A stretch of DNA of 64,000 nucleotides from Halomonas icarae (GCF_009901955.1 NZ_WUTS01000001.1:3014172-3078171); one strand, 5' to 3'; positions 8,290-19,668 are shown, numbered from the stretch's first letter. A program made the numbers and translations. The notes: generated from the sequence alone by a model not told the origin.

Positions 8290-9321
8290 ATGCAGACGCG
8301 ACCGCTGGGCGATACCGGCATCGAGGTCAGCCGCCTCTGTCTTGGCACCATGACCTTCGGTGAACAGAACAGCGAGGCCGAGGCCCACGCGCAGCTCGAC
8401 CGCGCGGTGGCCTTCGGCATCAACTTCATCGATTCCGCCGAGATGTACCCGGTACCACCGAGGGCGGAGACCCAGGGACGCACCGAAGCCTATATCGGCA
8501 GCTGGCTCAGGCACCGCGGCAGCCGTGACGATATCATCCTCGCCACCAAGGTGAGCGGTCCCGGCCCCGAGCATATCCGCGGTGGCCCACGGCTGAGCCG
8601 TGACCATCTCCACCAGGCCATCGACGCAAGCCTCAGCCGCCTGCAGACCGACTACATCGACCTCTACCAGCTGCACTGGCCGGAGCGCAGTGCCAACTTC
8701 TTCGGCAAGCTGGGTTATGCACACGACGACGAGGAGGATGCCACCCCGCTGGAGGAGACACTGGCCGCTCTCAAGGAGCTGGTAGACGCCGGCAAGGTGC
8801 GTGCCATCGGACTCTCCAACGACACCCCCTGGGGCGTGATGCGTGCCCTCCACCTGGCCGAGACCCAGGGCGTGCCGCGAGTTGCCGCGGTGCAGAACCC
8901 CTACAACCTGCTGAATCGCAGCTTCGAGGTGGGCCTGGCCGAGATCGCCCACCGCGAGCGGGTGGGACTGCTGGCCTACTCGCCGCTAGCCTTCGGCATG
9001 CTCTCCGGCAAGTACCTTGATGGCGCCCGCCCCGAGGGGGCCCGGCTGACCCTGTTCGAACGCTTCCAGCGCTATACCAATCCCCAGGCCCAGGCCGCCA
9101 CCGCCGAGTACGTGCAGATTGCCCGGGATGCCGGCCTGGACCCCGCTCGCATGGCACTGGCCTTCGTCAACTCGCGAGACTTCCTGACCAGCAATATCAT
9201 CGGCGCCACCTCGATGACTCAGCTGGAGAGCAACCTGGCCAGCGAATCCCTGCGTCTGGACGGCCAGGTGCTGGAGGCGATCGAGGAGGTTCATCGCCGC
9301 TACTCCAACCCCGCGCCCTGA
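8290..9321 (+). CDS. tas: Aldo/keto reductase, Tas-like
   Basis: 343-aa TIM-barrel NADPH-dependent reductase. The catalytic tetrad is visible: Asp48 and Tyr53 in DSAEMYPVPP, Lys87 in LATKVSG and His129 in LYQLHWPE. The coenzyme site is marked by GLSNDTPWGV. The long 50s loop (VPPRAETQGRTEAYIG) is typical of E. coli Tas rather than of short AKRs. The natural carbonyl substrate is unknown. The start at 8290 gives a normal N-terminus, with GAGGACG upstream. Confidence 0.87.
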   Translation: MQTRPLGDTGIEVSRLCLGTMTFGEQNSEAEAHAQLDRAVAFGINFIDSAEMYPVPPRAETQGRTEAYIGSWLRHRGSRDDIILATKVSGPGPEHIRGGPRLSRDHLHQAIDASLSRLQTDYIDLYQLHWPERSANFFGKLGYAHDDEEDATPLEETLAALKELVDAGKVRAIGLSNDTPWGVMRALHLAETQGVPRVAAVQNPYNLLNRSFEVGLAEIAHRERVGLLAYSPLAFGMLSGKYLDGARPEGARLTLFERFQRYTNPQAQAATAEYVQIARDAGLDPARMALAFVNSRDFLTSNIIGATSMTQLESNLASESLRLDGQVLEAIEEVHRRYSNPAP

Positions 9322-9335
9322 GGCCCTTCACCCGG

Positions 9336-9357
9336 GGGCTATCGACCCGATAGCCCC
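9336..9357 (+). other. Stem-loop between tas and yaaA
   Basis: GGGGCTATCG and CGATAGCCCC form a perfect 10-bp stem. No T tract follows, so it may protect an mRNA 3' end or assist termination rather than act as a classical terminator. Confidence 0.5.
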
Positions 9358-9414
9358 TGAGCCTGGGCGTGCTTGGTATACTCCATGCTCACTTCATCGG
9401 ATCTGGAGCGCCCC

Positions 9415-10194
9415 ATGCTGAGCGTGATCTCGCCCGCCAAGAAGCTGGACTTCGAGACCCCGGCCACCACGGCCCGCCACACCCAGCCGGACTTTCTGGA
9501 ACAGAGCCAGGAGTTGATCGAGATCCTGCGCGACTACTCGCCACAACGGCTCTCCGAGCTGATGGGCATCAGCGACAAGCTGGCCGCCCTCAATGCCGCC
9601 CGCTACGCCGACTGGCACACACCCTTTACTGCGCAGAACGCCAAGCCAGCAATCCAGGCCTTCCAGGGCGACGTCTACGTGGGGCTCGAGGCCGACACCT
9701 TCACGGATGACGAGAACGCCTTCGCCCAGCAGCATCTGCGCATTCTCTCGGGGCTCTACGGGCTTCTACGCCCGCTGGACCTGATCCAGCCCTACCGCCT
9801 GGAGATGGGGACGCGGCTCGAGAACCCTGCGGGCAAGGATCTCTATGCCTTCTGGAAGGAGACCCTCACCGCCGAGCTCGACCGTGCCGTGGCGGCCAGC
9901 GGCAGTCCGGTACTGATCAATCTCGCCTCCAACGAGTACTTCAAGGCCATCGATACCAGGCGGCTCGAGGCCCGGGTGATCACTCCGGTGTTCAAGGACG
10001 AGAAGAGTGGCAAGCTCAAGATCATCAGCTTCTACGCCAAGAAGGCCCGCGGCCTGATGACGGCCTGGATGATCCGCGAACACCTCGACGACCCGGAGGG
10101 CCTGAAGGAGTTCGACATGGCCGGCTACCGCTTCAACGCCGCCATGAGCGAGGGTGACACCCTGGTCTTTACGCGCCCCGAAGGCGCCGCCTGA
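9415..10194 (+). CDS. yaaA: Peroxide stress protein YaaA
   Basis: 259 aa, normal length. It begins [16 protein letters not shown], the signature of YaaA/DUF328, and contains YLWGSLYG-like positions as [22 protein letters not shown]. In E. coli YaaA is an OxyR-controlled protein that limits free iron and DNA damage under H2O2. GGAG lies upstream of the ATG at 9415. No OxyR site was identified by eye. Confidence 0.92.
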   Translation: MLSVISPAKKLDFETPATTARHTQPDFLEQSQELIEILRDYSPQRLSELMGISDKLAALNAARYADWHTPFTAQNAKPAIQAFQGDVYVGLEADTFTDDENAFAQQHLRILSGLYGLLRPLDLIQPYRLEMGTRLENPAGKDLYAFWKETLTAELDRAVAASGSPVLINLASNEYFKAIDTRRLEARVITPVFKDEKSGKLKIISFYAKKARGLMTAWMIREHLDDPEGLKEFDMAGYRFNAAMSEGDTLVFTRPEGAA

Positions 10195-10216
10195 GCCTAT
10201 ATGGGAGACGTCATCC

Positions 10217-10322
10217 GGGGAGGCCTCCGGCCTCCAATCGCCCGGGGGACCCGGCCTCCTACAGGGTGGCGAAACCGCCATTGAGTGGCGATCAACGTAG
10301 GAGGGAGGCTCCGCCTCGCGAC
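10217..10322. repeat. Inverted pair of REP-like elements
   Basis: Two elements beginning GTAGGAGG point away from each other: one on the minus strand (10262 to 10217) and one on the plus strand (10297-10322, GTAGGAGGGAGGCTCCGCCT followed by CGCGAC). They flank a short hairpin, TGGCG-AAAC-CGCCA. The GTAGGAG head plus a GC-rich stem matches the layout of Pseudomonas REP/BIME sequences mobilised by RAYT transposases. Immediately downstream (10322-10348) the decamer CTGGCGCCGC is repeated 2.7 times. Confidence 0.7.
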
Positions 10323-10402
10323 TGGCGCCGCCTGGCGCCGCCTGGCGCTCCGATGGTGTTGCCAGACCTCGCAACTTCTGCAGGGAGGCCTTCTTGTGCT
10401 CC

Positions 10403-10978
10403 CTATGCAAACACCAACGGCCGCGAGGCGCGCGCCTTGAGGAAGCGGCGGTGGGCCTGCTTGAAGCGGTCGTTGTCGCAGCGCTGCAGCCATTCGTAGG
10501 CCACCATGTCCGCGCTTACCGCCACACCACCGGCCTGCACCAGCCGCTCCCGGGCCAGGCGTGCCTCCGCGGCGCGCCGACTGACGCAGGCCTCGCTGAG
10601 CCAGTAGACATCGTATCCCGCCGCCAGTAGCCCCAGGCCGGTCTGCATGACACAGATATGCGCCTCGCTGCCGCACAGCACCACCTGACGCCTGCCGCTC
10701 TGCTCGAGTGCCGCGATGAACTCGGGGTTAGCACAGGCATCGAAGGTCAGCTTCTGCCATAGCCGATGTCCCGGGAGCGCTTCCAGCAGGCGCGGCTCGC
10801 TGCCCCCCAACCCCTCGGGATATTGCTCGGTGACCCATACCGGCACCTCAAGGGTAGCGGCCAGGCCGCCCAGCCAGACCGCCTCGTTTACCGCCTGGTC
10901 GGCATGTTCGATCACCGGCAACAGTCCCGCCTGCAGGTCGACAACCAGCAACAGGCTCTCTTCACGTTTCAGGCGCAT
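10403..10978 (-). CDS. Isochorismatase-family cysteine hydrolase (YcaC-like)
   Basis: 191 aa with the cysteine-hydrolase triad: Asp14 in LLVVDLQAGLL, Lys76 in LWQKLTFDA and Cys109 in CGSEAHICVMQT. This arrangement is found in YcaC-like and nicotinamidase-like amidohydrolases; the substrate is not known. The ATG at 10978 has GGGGAG nine bases upstream, whereas the in-frame TTG at 10987 abuts that site. No partner gene is evident. Confidence 0.82.
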   Translation of the reverse strand: MRLKREESLLLVVDLQAGLLPVIEHADQAVNEAVWLGGLAATLEVPVWVTEQYPEGLGGSEPRLLEALPGHRLWQKLTFDACANPEFIAALEQSGRRQVVLCGSEAHICVMQTGLGLLAAGYDVYWLSEACVSRRAAEARLARERLVQAGGVAVSADMVAYEWLQRCDNDRFKQAHRRFLKARASRPLVFA

Positions 10979-11112
10979 GGTGTTCAACTCCCCGGCATTG
11001 TGGAATGGTAGTGGAGCCCACCAGCATAGTCGGTAGAATCAACCAACTCGACTCACCCCCTCACCATTCACGACTCACCGACCATTAATCCACTACTGAT
11101 GACGATACTGCC

Positions 11113-11952
11113 ATGACTTCGACACTCCGCCAGACCTCTCTGATACGTCACCTGCTGATCATGCTGGTGGCAGGACTCCTGACCCTGGGTCCGGCCATGC
11201 AAGACGCCGAAGCCCGTCGCCTCGGCGGCGGCAAGAGCTTCGGCTCTCAATCACGCAGCGTGCAGCAGCAACCCTCTGCCACCCAGAACCAGACCTCCGG
11301 CACCCGCGCCACCCAGGGGCGAGCCGGGTCGAAAATGCCCGGCATGCTGGGCGGCCTGCTCGCCGGTGGCCTGCTCGCCGCGCTGTTCTTCGGCGGCGCC
11401 TTCGACGAACTTCGGCTGATGGACATCCTGCTGGTGGCCGGCATCGCCTTCCTGCTCTTTCGGCTGCTGGCACGCCGCCGTCCGGCCGTGGCAGGTGGCC
11501 CCTCGCCAGCCTCGCAGGAGCCCCGTGAATCCGCCGCCCAGCCCTTCCAGGCCAGCGCCGCTCCGGCCGGTGGCGCCTTCGCCAGCGAGCCCGAATGGTT
11601 CGACCGCGAGCGCTTCCTCGGTGGTGCCAAGGAACACTTCATGACCCTGCAGCGTGCCTGGGACAACAACGACCTCAGTGGCATTCAGGAGTACGTCACC
11701 CCGGAGCTCTACAACCTGCTGCGCGAGGAGCGCAAGCAGCATCCGGCCAATAACCGCACCGAGGTCGTTCGCCTGTTCGCCGAACTGGGCATGGTTCAGG
11801 AAGTGGGCCAGCAGGCTGAGGCCAGCGTGATCTTCCACGGCATCCTCGACGAGAATGGCGAGCACAACGAGTTCAACGAGACCTGGCACCTGGTGCGGGA
11901 GCTGCGCGACGGCGCTCCTTGGTATGTGCAGGGCATCGAGCAGAACGGCTAA
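11113..11952 (+). CDS. Tim44-like domain membrane protein
   Basis: 279 aa. An N-terminal signal or anchor (IRHLLIMLVAGLLTLGPAM) is followed by a low-complexity Ser/Gln stretch, two glycine-rich hydrophobic segments (MLGGLLAGGLLAALFFGG and ILLVAGIAFLLFRLLA) and a C-terminal Tim44-like domain (about 165-279) with FMTLQRAWDNNDLSGI and FNETWHLVRE. Bacterial members are inner-membrane proteins of unclear role. A strong terminator follows. Confidence 0.82.
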   Translation: MTSTLRQTSLIRHLLIMLVAGLLTLGPAMQDAEARRLGGGKSFGSQSRSVQQQPSATQNQTSGTRATQGRAGSKMPGMLGGLLAGGLLAALFFGGAFDELRLMDILLVAGIAFLLFRLLARRRPAVAGGPSPASQEPRESAAQPFQASAAPAGGAFASEPEWFDRERFLGGAKEHFMTLQRAWDNNDLSGIQEYVTPELYNLLREERKQHPANNRTEVVRLFAELGMVQEVGQQAEASVIFHGILDENGEHNEFNETWHLVRELRDGAPWYVQGIEQNG

Positions 11953-11974
11953 CGCTCTCCCCGCCCCTGAAACG

Positions 11975-12011
11975 CAACAGGCCGGGCTGACAGCAGCCCG
12001 GCCTGTTGTTT
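11975..12011 (+). terminator. Rho-independent terminator
   Basis: CAACAGGCCGGGCTG and CAGCCCGGCCTGTTG form a 15-bp stem with an ACAG loop, ending in TTT. It follows the Tim44-like gene. Confidence 0.85.
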
Positions 12012-12017
12012 CACGCA

Positions 12018-12108
12018 TGGATGTTAAGCGTAGCTGTTAATCGTAGTTGTTGAGCATGGTGGTTGAGCACAGTTGTTGAGAGTCGTTGTTAAGCGTGGCT
12101 GCTCACGG
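12018..12108. repeat. Seven-unit degenerate 13-bp tandem repeat
   Basis: Units of exactly 13 bp start at 12018, 12031, 12044, 12057, 12070, 12083 and 12096, with consensus TAGTTGTTGAGCA. The last unit is the most diverged. The array lies between the Tim44-gene terminator and the end of a convergent lipoprotein gene. Thirteen is not a multiple of three, so a coding repeat is unlikely. Confidence 0.8.
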
Positions 12109-12110
12109 CG

Positions 12111-12305
12111 TCAATTACCCTCGCTGGCATCCTCGATGGCGTCACCCATCTCCTCGACACCCTCACCCGCCTCTTCAACTGCCTGATCAATCTCCTGACC
12201 GGCCTCTTCGGCAGGCCCCTGGTCCTCCTCGCAACCAGCAAGCCCCAGCGCCAGCAGGCCGGCCAGCAGAGCCAGGAAAAGCTTCCGTGTCATGGTGCGC
12301 TGCAT
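12111..12305 (-). CDS. Small acidic lipoprotein, 64 aa
   Basis: The signal peptide RKLFLALLAGLLALGLAGC ends in a lipobox with the lipidated cysteine at residue 25. The mature part is very acidic and heptad-like (EEAGQEIDQAVEEAGEGVEE), suggesting a short coiled coil. It resembles small entericidin-like or Lpp-like envelope lipoproteins. GGAGGG is placed well for the ATG at 12305; a longer upstream frame has no ribosome site. Confidence 0.72.
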   Translation of the reverse strand: MQRTMTRKLFLALLAGLLALGLAGCEEDQGPAEEAGQEIDQAVEEAGEGVEEMGDAIEDASEGN

Positions 12306-12722
12306 GATGTTTCCCTCCTGTGAAACATGAAAAAAGTGACAAACAACCGTATCCATCAAGAACAAGCTAGCGCTTGTGCCGGGCTGCTTCCACCCAGGGT
12401 GTCACTTTGGATCACGCTTGAGCAAGGGCTGGCCGGCGTCGCGCCCTACCGCCGGGCAGGTCGATCATAAGTCGAAAAAAAGGGCACCCTCCGCAGAGAG
12501 GCGCCCCTGTAAGCACTCGTATGACTCAAACAGCAGAGGTATGCTAGCCGAGCCAAAAAACAATTTCAAACATACGTTTTATCGACACCCTGCGTACCAC
12601 CGATCTCGCCAGTCGACCCTTGTCCCACTCTCTGCCACCGCATGACGCCGCGGCTGGCCGGGTGCTATGATCCATCATCATTACACACTCGTAGACACCA
12701 ACAGCACAACGAGGAATCCGGC
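12306..12722. other. 417-bp intergenic region
   Basis: The region separates the divergent small lipoprotein gene and fabY. Apart from the candidate small RNA and its promoter I see only AT-rich promoter-like sequence near 12555-12580 and the fabY ribosome site AGGAATCC just before 12723. No protein-coding frame with a ribosome site was found. Confidence 0.6.
12475..12534 (-). ncRNA. Candidate small RNA with its own promoter and terminator
   Basis: On the minus strand, TTGAAA (12569-12564) and TAGCAT (12546-12541) are exactly 17 bp apart. About 35 nt after the predicted start comes GGGCGCC (12506-12500), paired with GGTGCCC (12488-12482) and followed by seven T. The stem is fully paired only as minus-strand RNA, where one pair is G-U; on the plus strand that position is an A-C mismatch. 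No open frame lies between. The predicted transcript is about 60 nt. It matches no RNA family that I recognise. Confidence 0.45.
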
Positions 12723-15115
<2,393 letters not shown>

Positions 15116-15153
15116 CCACAAGGCTCGGGATTGTGCCGAGCAGATCCCGATGA

Positions 15154-15432
<279 letters not shown>

Positions 15433-15471
15433 TGATTGGCAAGCCTGGCAAGCAAGGACGACTCTGCATCA

Positions 15472-15502
15472 CGAAACGCCCCGCCAAGTGCGGGGCGTTT
15501 CG
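15472..15502 (+). terminator. Terminator after the ferredoxin gene
   Basis: CGAAACGCCCCGC and GCGGGGCGTTTCG flank a CAAGT loop. The near-symmetry suggests it may work for both converging transcripts. Confidence 0.85.
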
Positions 15503-15527
15503 CGTTGTGTGGGACCGTCACCTTTGG

Positions 15528-15842
15528 CTATAGCTCGTCGGCCCGCTTGCTGACCGTGCACCCGAGGCAACGGCGGAAGGCCGCCTCGGCCGGGGTCTTG
15601 ATCAGCGTCTCGGCCGCGCTGTCCACCCCGCCGCCCAGGGCGGTAAAGGGCAGTGTCACCAGAAACACGGCGGTACCGCCCACCGTGGCCGCCGCCAGCA
15701 GCGGTCGCGCGATTACCGCATCGGCAATCATCGCCCCGCCACTCGGCTGAACCCCCACGCGCTGCTCCTGAGCGATCGCCGGAGAGGTTGCCATCAGCGC
15801 CACCAGCGCCAGTGTAAAGAAGATCATGATCCGCTTGCTCAT
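15528..15842 (-). CDS. Small secreted or membrane protein, 104 aa
   Basis: A signal peptide (KRIMIFFTLALVALMATSPAIA, cut about 24) is followed by a single hydrophobic stretch (ARPLLAAATVGGTAVFLVTL) and a CLGC motif near the C-terminus that could bind a cofactor or form a disulfide. I do not recognise a family. The ATG at 15842 has GGGGAG upstream; a longer frame adds a non-signal-like extension. Confidence 0.65.
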   Translation of the reverse strand: MSKRIMIFFTLALVALMATSPAIAQEQRVGVQPSGGAMIADAVIARPLLAAATVGGTAVFLVTLPFTALGGGVDSAAETLIKTPAEAAFRRCLGCTVSKRADEL

Positions 15843-15938
15843 CGCTTGCACTCCCCGTGCTCCCTGCCATCTATGCTGCGTCGTCACCACCCGGCGCTCG
15901 CCTGTAGCGAATCGAGTATGGTGTTAGTCATCATGAGG

Positions 15939-15955
15939 CCTTAGAATCGCTAAGG
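15939..15955. promoter_or_regulatory. Inverted repeat upstream of the OmpA-like gene
   Basis: CCTTAG-AATCG-CTAAGG is a perfect 6-bp inverted repeat about 100 bp upstream of the barrel gene and 97 bp upstream of the divergent small gene. It could be an operator shared by both; the binding protein is unknown. Confidence 0.35.
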
Positions 15956-16056
15956 TTACATCCTCTCACGGGATCTTACATCAGGATAGGCGGCTTTCGC
16001 CGCTTGCCCACCCCAGGACAGGCCTCACCTGCTCCGATCACCATGCAAAGGAGAGC

Positions 16057-16671
16057 ATGATGAAGCGTCTTATCGCCACCGCCGCCCTGGCCACCCTGGT
16101 CGCCAGCCCCGCCTTCGCCCAGAGCTATCAGTATGACCCTAATGAGGGACCGTATATTGGTGCGGGCCTGGGGTACTCGAAACTGGATAATGACACCCTC
16201 GACTGGCTCGGGGATGTTGGCGCGAGCACCGATGACAGCGATACCGGCTATAAACTGTTTGTAGGCTATCAGTTCAACCCCAACTTCGCTGTTGAAGCGG
16301 GCTACGTAGACTTTGGTGACTTCAAAGCTAGTGAAGCGGATGGTACTGACAGTCCCCGCCTGAAGCTTGGAGTGGAAGGCTTTACTGCTGCTTTGGTTGG
16401 AAAACTGCCCATCCAGAATGGTTTCAGTGTCTTCGGCAAGCTCGGCATGGTCGCATGGGATGCTGACGTGGACTTGGATGCCACCATCGGCGGAGACGTT
16501 TATCGTGAATCCGCCAGCGAAGACGGCTCCGATCCCTATTACGGCATCGGCGCTGAATATGAAGCCGAGCGCATCCTGATGCGCGCCGAGTTCGAACGCT
16601 ACGATATCAGCGAAGATGGCGAAGACTTCGAGATCGACCTGATCTCCGCCAGCATCGGCTACCGCTTCTAA
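16057..16671 (+). CDS. OmpA-like beta-barrel outer membrane protein
   Basis: 204 aa with a cleavable signal (TAALATLVASPAFA, cut after Ala22 or nearby) and alternating strands such as PYIGAGLGYSKL, YKLFVGYQFNPNFAVEAGYVDFG and SASIGYRF, ending in the terminal aromatic needed by the Bam machine. It is an eight-strand OmpA-type membrane domain without the periplasmic peptidoglycan domain. Two ATGs in a row (16057, 16060) follow AAAGGAG; the second has the better spacing. Base composition is a little less GC-rich than the neighbours. Confidence 0.85.
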   Translation: MMKRLIATAALATLVASPAFAQSYQYDPNEGPYIGAGLGYSKLDNDTLDWLGDVGASTDDSDTGYKLFVGYQFNPNFAVEAGYVDFGDFKASEADGTDSPRLKLGVEGFTAALVGKLPIQNGFSVFGKLGMVAWDADVDLDATIGGDVYRESASEDGSDPYYGIGAEYEAERILMRAEFERYDISEDGEDFEIDLISASIGYRF

Positions 16672-16697
16672 ACGATAATCGCCCTTTATTGCCACCG

Positions 16698-16726
16698 CCG
16701 CCCCGCCCTTGTGCGGGGCGGTTGCG
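16698..16726 (+). terminator. Terminator after the OmpA-like gene
   Basis: CCGCCCCGC and GCGGGGCGG form a nine-bp stem with TTGCGTT after it. The T run is imperfect. Confidence 0.7.
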
Positions 16727-16779
16727 TTATGCCCCGCCGCCGGCCATGCTGCCCGGCTCGTCAATCTCGGGAGCCCCCT

Positions 16780-18144
16780 GTGAGCCGTTCGGAGTCCTCG
16801 TCATCCGGGGCCGCGCGCCGGCGCATCCTGGCGCTGGCCTGGCCGATCATCCTCTCCAATATCACCGTGCCGCTGCTGGGGCTGGTGGATACCGCCGTGG
16901 TCGGCCATCTGCCGGACTCGCGCTATCTGGCGGCGGTCACCCTGGGCGCTACCCTGTTCAGCTTCCTGTACTGGGGCTTCGGCTTCCTGCGCATGGGTAC
17001 CACGGGGCTCACCTCCCAGGCGGTAGGGCGCGAGAACGACACGGACGTACGCAACCTGCTGGGCCAGTCGCTGCTGATCGCGGCGGGCATCGGTGCGGCA
17101 CTGATTCTCTTCTCACGACCGCTGATCAGGCTGGGACTATGGCTCCTCGATGGCAGTGACGTCGCCACGGCACTGGCCGCCGAGTATGCCGAGATACGAA
17201 TCCTCTCGGCGCCGGCGGTACTCGCCAACTACGCCATCCTGGGCTGGTTCCTGGGACAGCAGAACTCGCGAGTGACCCTGGCGATCCTGGTGCTCACCAA
17301 CGGGGTCAATATCCTCCTCGACCTGCTCTTTGTCATCGGCCTCGGCATGACCAGCGATGGCGTGGCCTGGGCCACGGTGATCGCCGACTATACCGCTCTG
17401 ACCTTCGGCCTGTGGCTGGTCTCGCGACAGCTCAGATGGCTGTCGGGCCGCTTCCTTCGCCATCGGCTCCTGGCCGTTTCAGCCTATGGCGAGCTCTTCT
17501 CGGTCAATGCCAATCTCTTCGTGCGTACCCTGGGGCTGCTCTTCGTGATGGCCTTCTTTACCTCGCGAGGGGCGGCCCAGGGCGATACCGTGCTCGCCGC
17601 CAATGCCGTGCTGCTGCAGTTCATCATGCTCACCAGCTACGCCCTGGATGGCTTCGCCCACGCCGCCGAGGCGCTGACCGGACGCTCGGTGGGGGCAAGG
17701 CGCTGGACGGAATTCGCCCAGTCGGTGCGGAGTGCCGCCTGGTTCTCGCTGCTGACGGCCGGTACCGCCGCCCTGGCTTTCGCCCTGGGGGGCGAGGCGC
17801 TGATCGCCCTGCTTACCGGCCTGCCCGAGGTGCGAGAGACCGCCTCCACCTACCTGCCGTGGATGGTCGCCATGCCGCTGATCGCGGTATGGGGCTACCT
17901 GCTGGACGGCGTCTTTATCGGTGCCACGGCGATTCGCGAGATGCGCAACAGCATCTTTGCCGGGCTCGCCGTCTATCTGCCCGCCTGGTGGTTGGGCCAG
18001 GCCCTGCTTCCCGAGGCGCTCATCAACCACGGCCTGTGGCTCGCCTTCACGCTGTTCATGCTGACGCGTTCGGCGACGCTGATCGCCTATTACTGTCAAC
18101 GGCGCCGCAGCGACTGGCGCGATGCCAGCCACGACGCCTCATAG
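16780..18144 (+). CDS. dinF: MATE-family efflux transporter (DinF-like)
   Basis: 454 aa with about twelve membrane helices. The N-terminal LALAWPIILSNITVPLLGLVDTAVVGHL is the classic DinF start, and the second half opens with a matching pattern (SVNANLFVRTLGLLFVMAFF). MATE proteins export cationic compounds in exchange for H+ or Na+. I prefer the GTG at 16780 with GGGAG upstream; the longer frame from 16711 adds an Arg/Cys-rich stretch that overlaps the terminator. Confidence 0.88.
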   Translation: MSRSESSSSGAARRRILALAWPIILSNITVPLLGLVDTAVVGHLPDSRYLAAVTLGATLFSFLYWGFGFLRMGTTGLTSQAVGRENDTDVRNLLGQSLLIAAGIGAALILFSRPLIRLGLWLLDGSDVATALAAEYAEIRILSAPAVLANYAILGWFLGQQNSRVTLAILVLTNGVNILLDLLFVIGLGMTSDGVAWATVIADYTALTFGLWLVSRQLRWLSGRFLRHRLLAVSAYGELFSVNANLFVRTLGLLFVMAFFTSRGAAQGDTVLAANAVLLQFIMLTSYALDGFAHAAEALTGRSVGARRWTEFAQSVRSAAWFSLLTAGTAALAFALGGEALIALLTGLPEVRETASTYLPWMVAMPLIAVWGYLLDGVFIGATAIREMRNSIFAGLAVYLPAWWLGQALLPEALINHGLWLAFTLFMLTRSATLIAYYCQRRRSDWRDASHDAS

Positions 18145-18316
18145 CGTCTCATATCGATTCATGGCGATGCGTCACGCGGACACCGGCCCCAATCTGCGGG
18201 TTGGCGCGGGCGGCGCGGGCCGCCTGGACCGTCAGCGAGGGATAGCGCAAGATACTGATGCTGCGCTACTTTATGCCATGAAACACCAATAACACTCAAA
18301 ACAGTAAGGGAACGCC

Positions 18317-19627
18317 ATGCTCAAGGCCCTCTCCAGACCGGCGGTCAAGCTGGTCGAACGCTACCTGCCCGACCCCTATATCTTCGTGCTGCTGTTGACC
18401 ATCATCGCCGCCGTGGCGGCCATTGCCGTGGAACGCCAGACGCCACTCGCGGTGATGCGCATGTGGGGGGACGGCTTCTGGAACCTGCTGACCTTCTCGA
18501 TGCAGATGCTGCTGGTGCTGGTGACCGGCTTCATGCTGGCCAGCTCTCCCCCGGTGAAAAAGCTACTGCAACGACTCGCCGCTCTGGCCAAGGGCCCCGG
18601 TGGCGCCATCCTGCTGGTCACCTATGTATCGCTGGTCGCCAGCTGGATCAACTGGGGCTTCGGCCTGGTGGTGGGGGCGCTGTTCGCCAAGGAGCTGGCG
18701 CGCCTGGTGCGGGTCGACTACCGCCTGCTGGTGGCTAGCGCCTACTCCGGCTTTATCGTCTGGCACGGCGGTCTGGCCGGCTCGGTACCGCTGACCGTGG
18801 CCACCGACGGCCACTTCAGCGCCGACCAGATCGGCGTGATCGGCACCGGTTCGACCATCTTCTCCTTCTTCAACCTGGCCATCGTGGTGATGCTGTTTAT
18901 CGCGGTACCGCTGGTCAATCGCATGATGCTGCCCGACGAAAAGGATAGCGTGTTCGTCGACCCAAAGCTGCTCGGCGATGATGAAGCACACCAGGTGCGT
19001 ATCACCCGTCCCGCCGAGCGCATGGAGAACAGCGTGGTGCTGGCCTGGCTGGTGGGTATTCCCGGGCTGATCTTCCTGGCAGACCACTTCTTCCTGCGCG
19101 GCGGTGGCCTCAACCTGAACGTGGTCAACTTCATGTTCCTGTTCCTGGCCATCGTGCTGCATCGCACCCCGCGCAGCCTGCTGGAGAGTCTCCAGGAGGC
19201 GATCAAGGGTGGGGCCGGCATCGTCATCCAGTTCCCGTTCTACGCGGGGATCATGGCGATCATGGTGCAGTCCGGTCTGGCAACCAGCATGTCCGAGGCG
19301 CTGGTCTCCTTTGCCACCGACACCACCCTGCCGGTCTGGACCTTTATCAGTGCCGGCATCGTCAACCTCTTCGTGCCCTCCGGCGGCGGTCAGTGGGCCG
19401 TGCAGGCGCCGGTGATGATCCCGGCCGCCCAGGCACTGGGTGTGGATATTCCCCGGATGGCCATGGCCGTGGCCTGGGGTGATGCCTGGACCAACCTGCT
19501 ACAGCCCTTCTGGGCCCTGCCGGTACTCGGCATCGCCGGGCTCAAGGCCAAGGACATCATGGGCTTCTGTCTGATCCAGCTGCTGATCACCGGGGTGCTG
19601 ATCTCCATCGGCCTGACCTGGTTCTGA
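18317..19627 (+). CDS. atoE: Short-chain fatty acid transporter AtoE
   Basis: 436 aa, about eleven helices. It opens RYLPDPYIFVLLLTIIAAV and contains SWINWGFGLVVGALFAKELAR and FVPSGGGQWAVQAPVMIPAA, hallmarks of the AtoE family. It would import acetoacetate, butyrate or other short-chain acids across the inner membrane. It is not next to atoDAB here. AGTAAGGGAACG precedes the ATG. It may tie to PHB-related metabolism (phaB at the left end) and to the acyl-CoA thioesterase downstream (inference). Confidence 0.9.
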   Translation: MLKALSRPAVKLVERYLPDPYIFVLLLTIIAAVAAIAVERQTPLAVMRMWGDGFWNLLTFSMQMLLVLVTGFMLASSPPVKKLLQRLAALAKGPGGAILLVTYVSLVASWINWGFGLVVGALFAKELARLVRVDYRLLVASAYSGFIVWHGGLAGSVPLTVATDGHFSADQIGVIGTGSTIFSFFNLAIVVMLFIAVPLVNRMMLPDEKDSVFVDPKLLGDDEAHQVRITRPAERMENSVVLAWLVGIPGLIFLADHFFLRGGGLNLNVVNFMFLFLAIVLHRTPRSLLESLQEAIKGGAGIVIQFPFYAGIMAIMVQSGLATSMSEALVSFATDTTLPVWTFISAGIVNLFVPSGGGQWAVQAPVMIPAAQALGVDIPRMAMAVAWGDAWTNLLQPFWALPVLGIAGLKAKDIMGFCLIQLLITGVLISIGLTWF

Positions 19628-19638
19628 TCCTCCAGCGA

Positions 19639-19668
19639 GGTGCCCTGCCCCCAGACGGGCAGGGCACC
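19639..19668 (+). other. Stem-loop between atoE and the thioesterase gene
   Basis: GGTGCCCTGCCC and GGGCAGGGCACC form a 12-bp stem with a short loop. No T tract follows, so it may attenuate transcription or stabilise the upstream mRNA. Confidence 0.5.

Noticed and set aside
12018..12108. CRISPR or coding tandem repeat
   Set aside because: The 13-bp units have no spacers, and the period is not a multiple of three.
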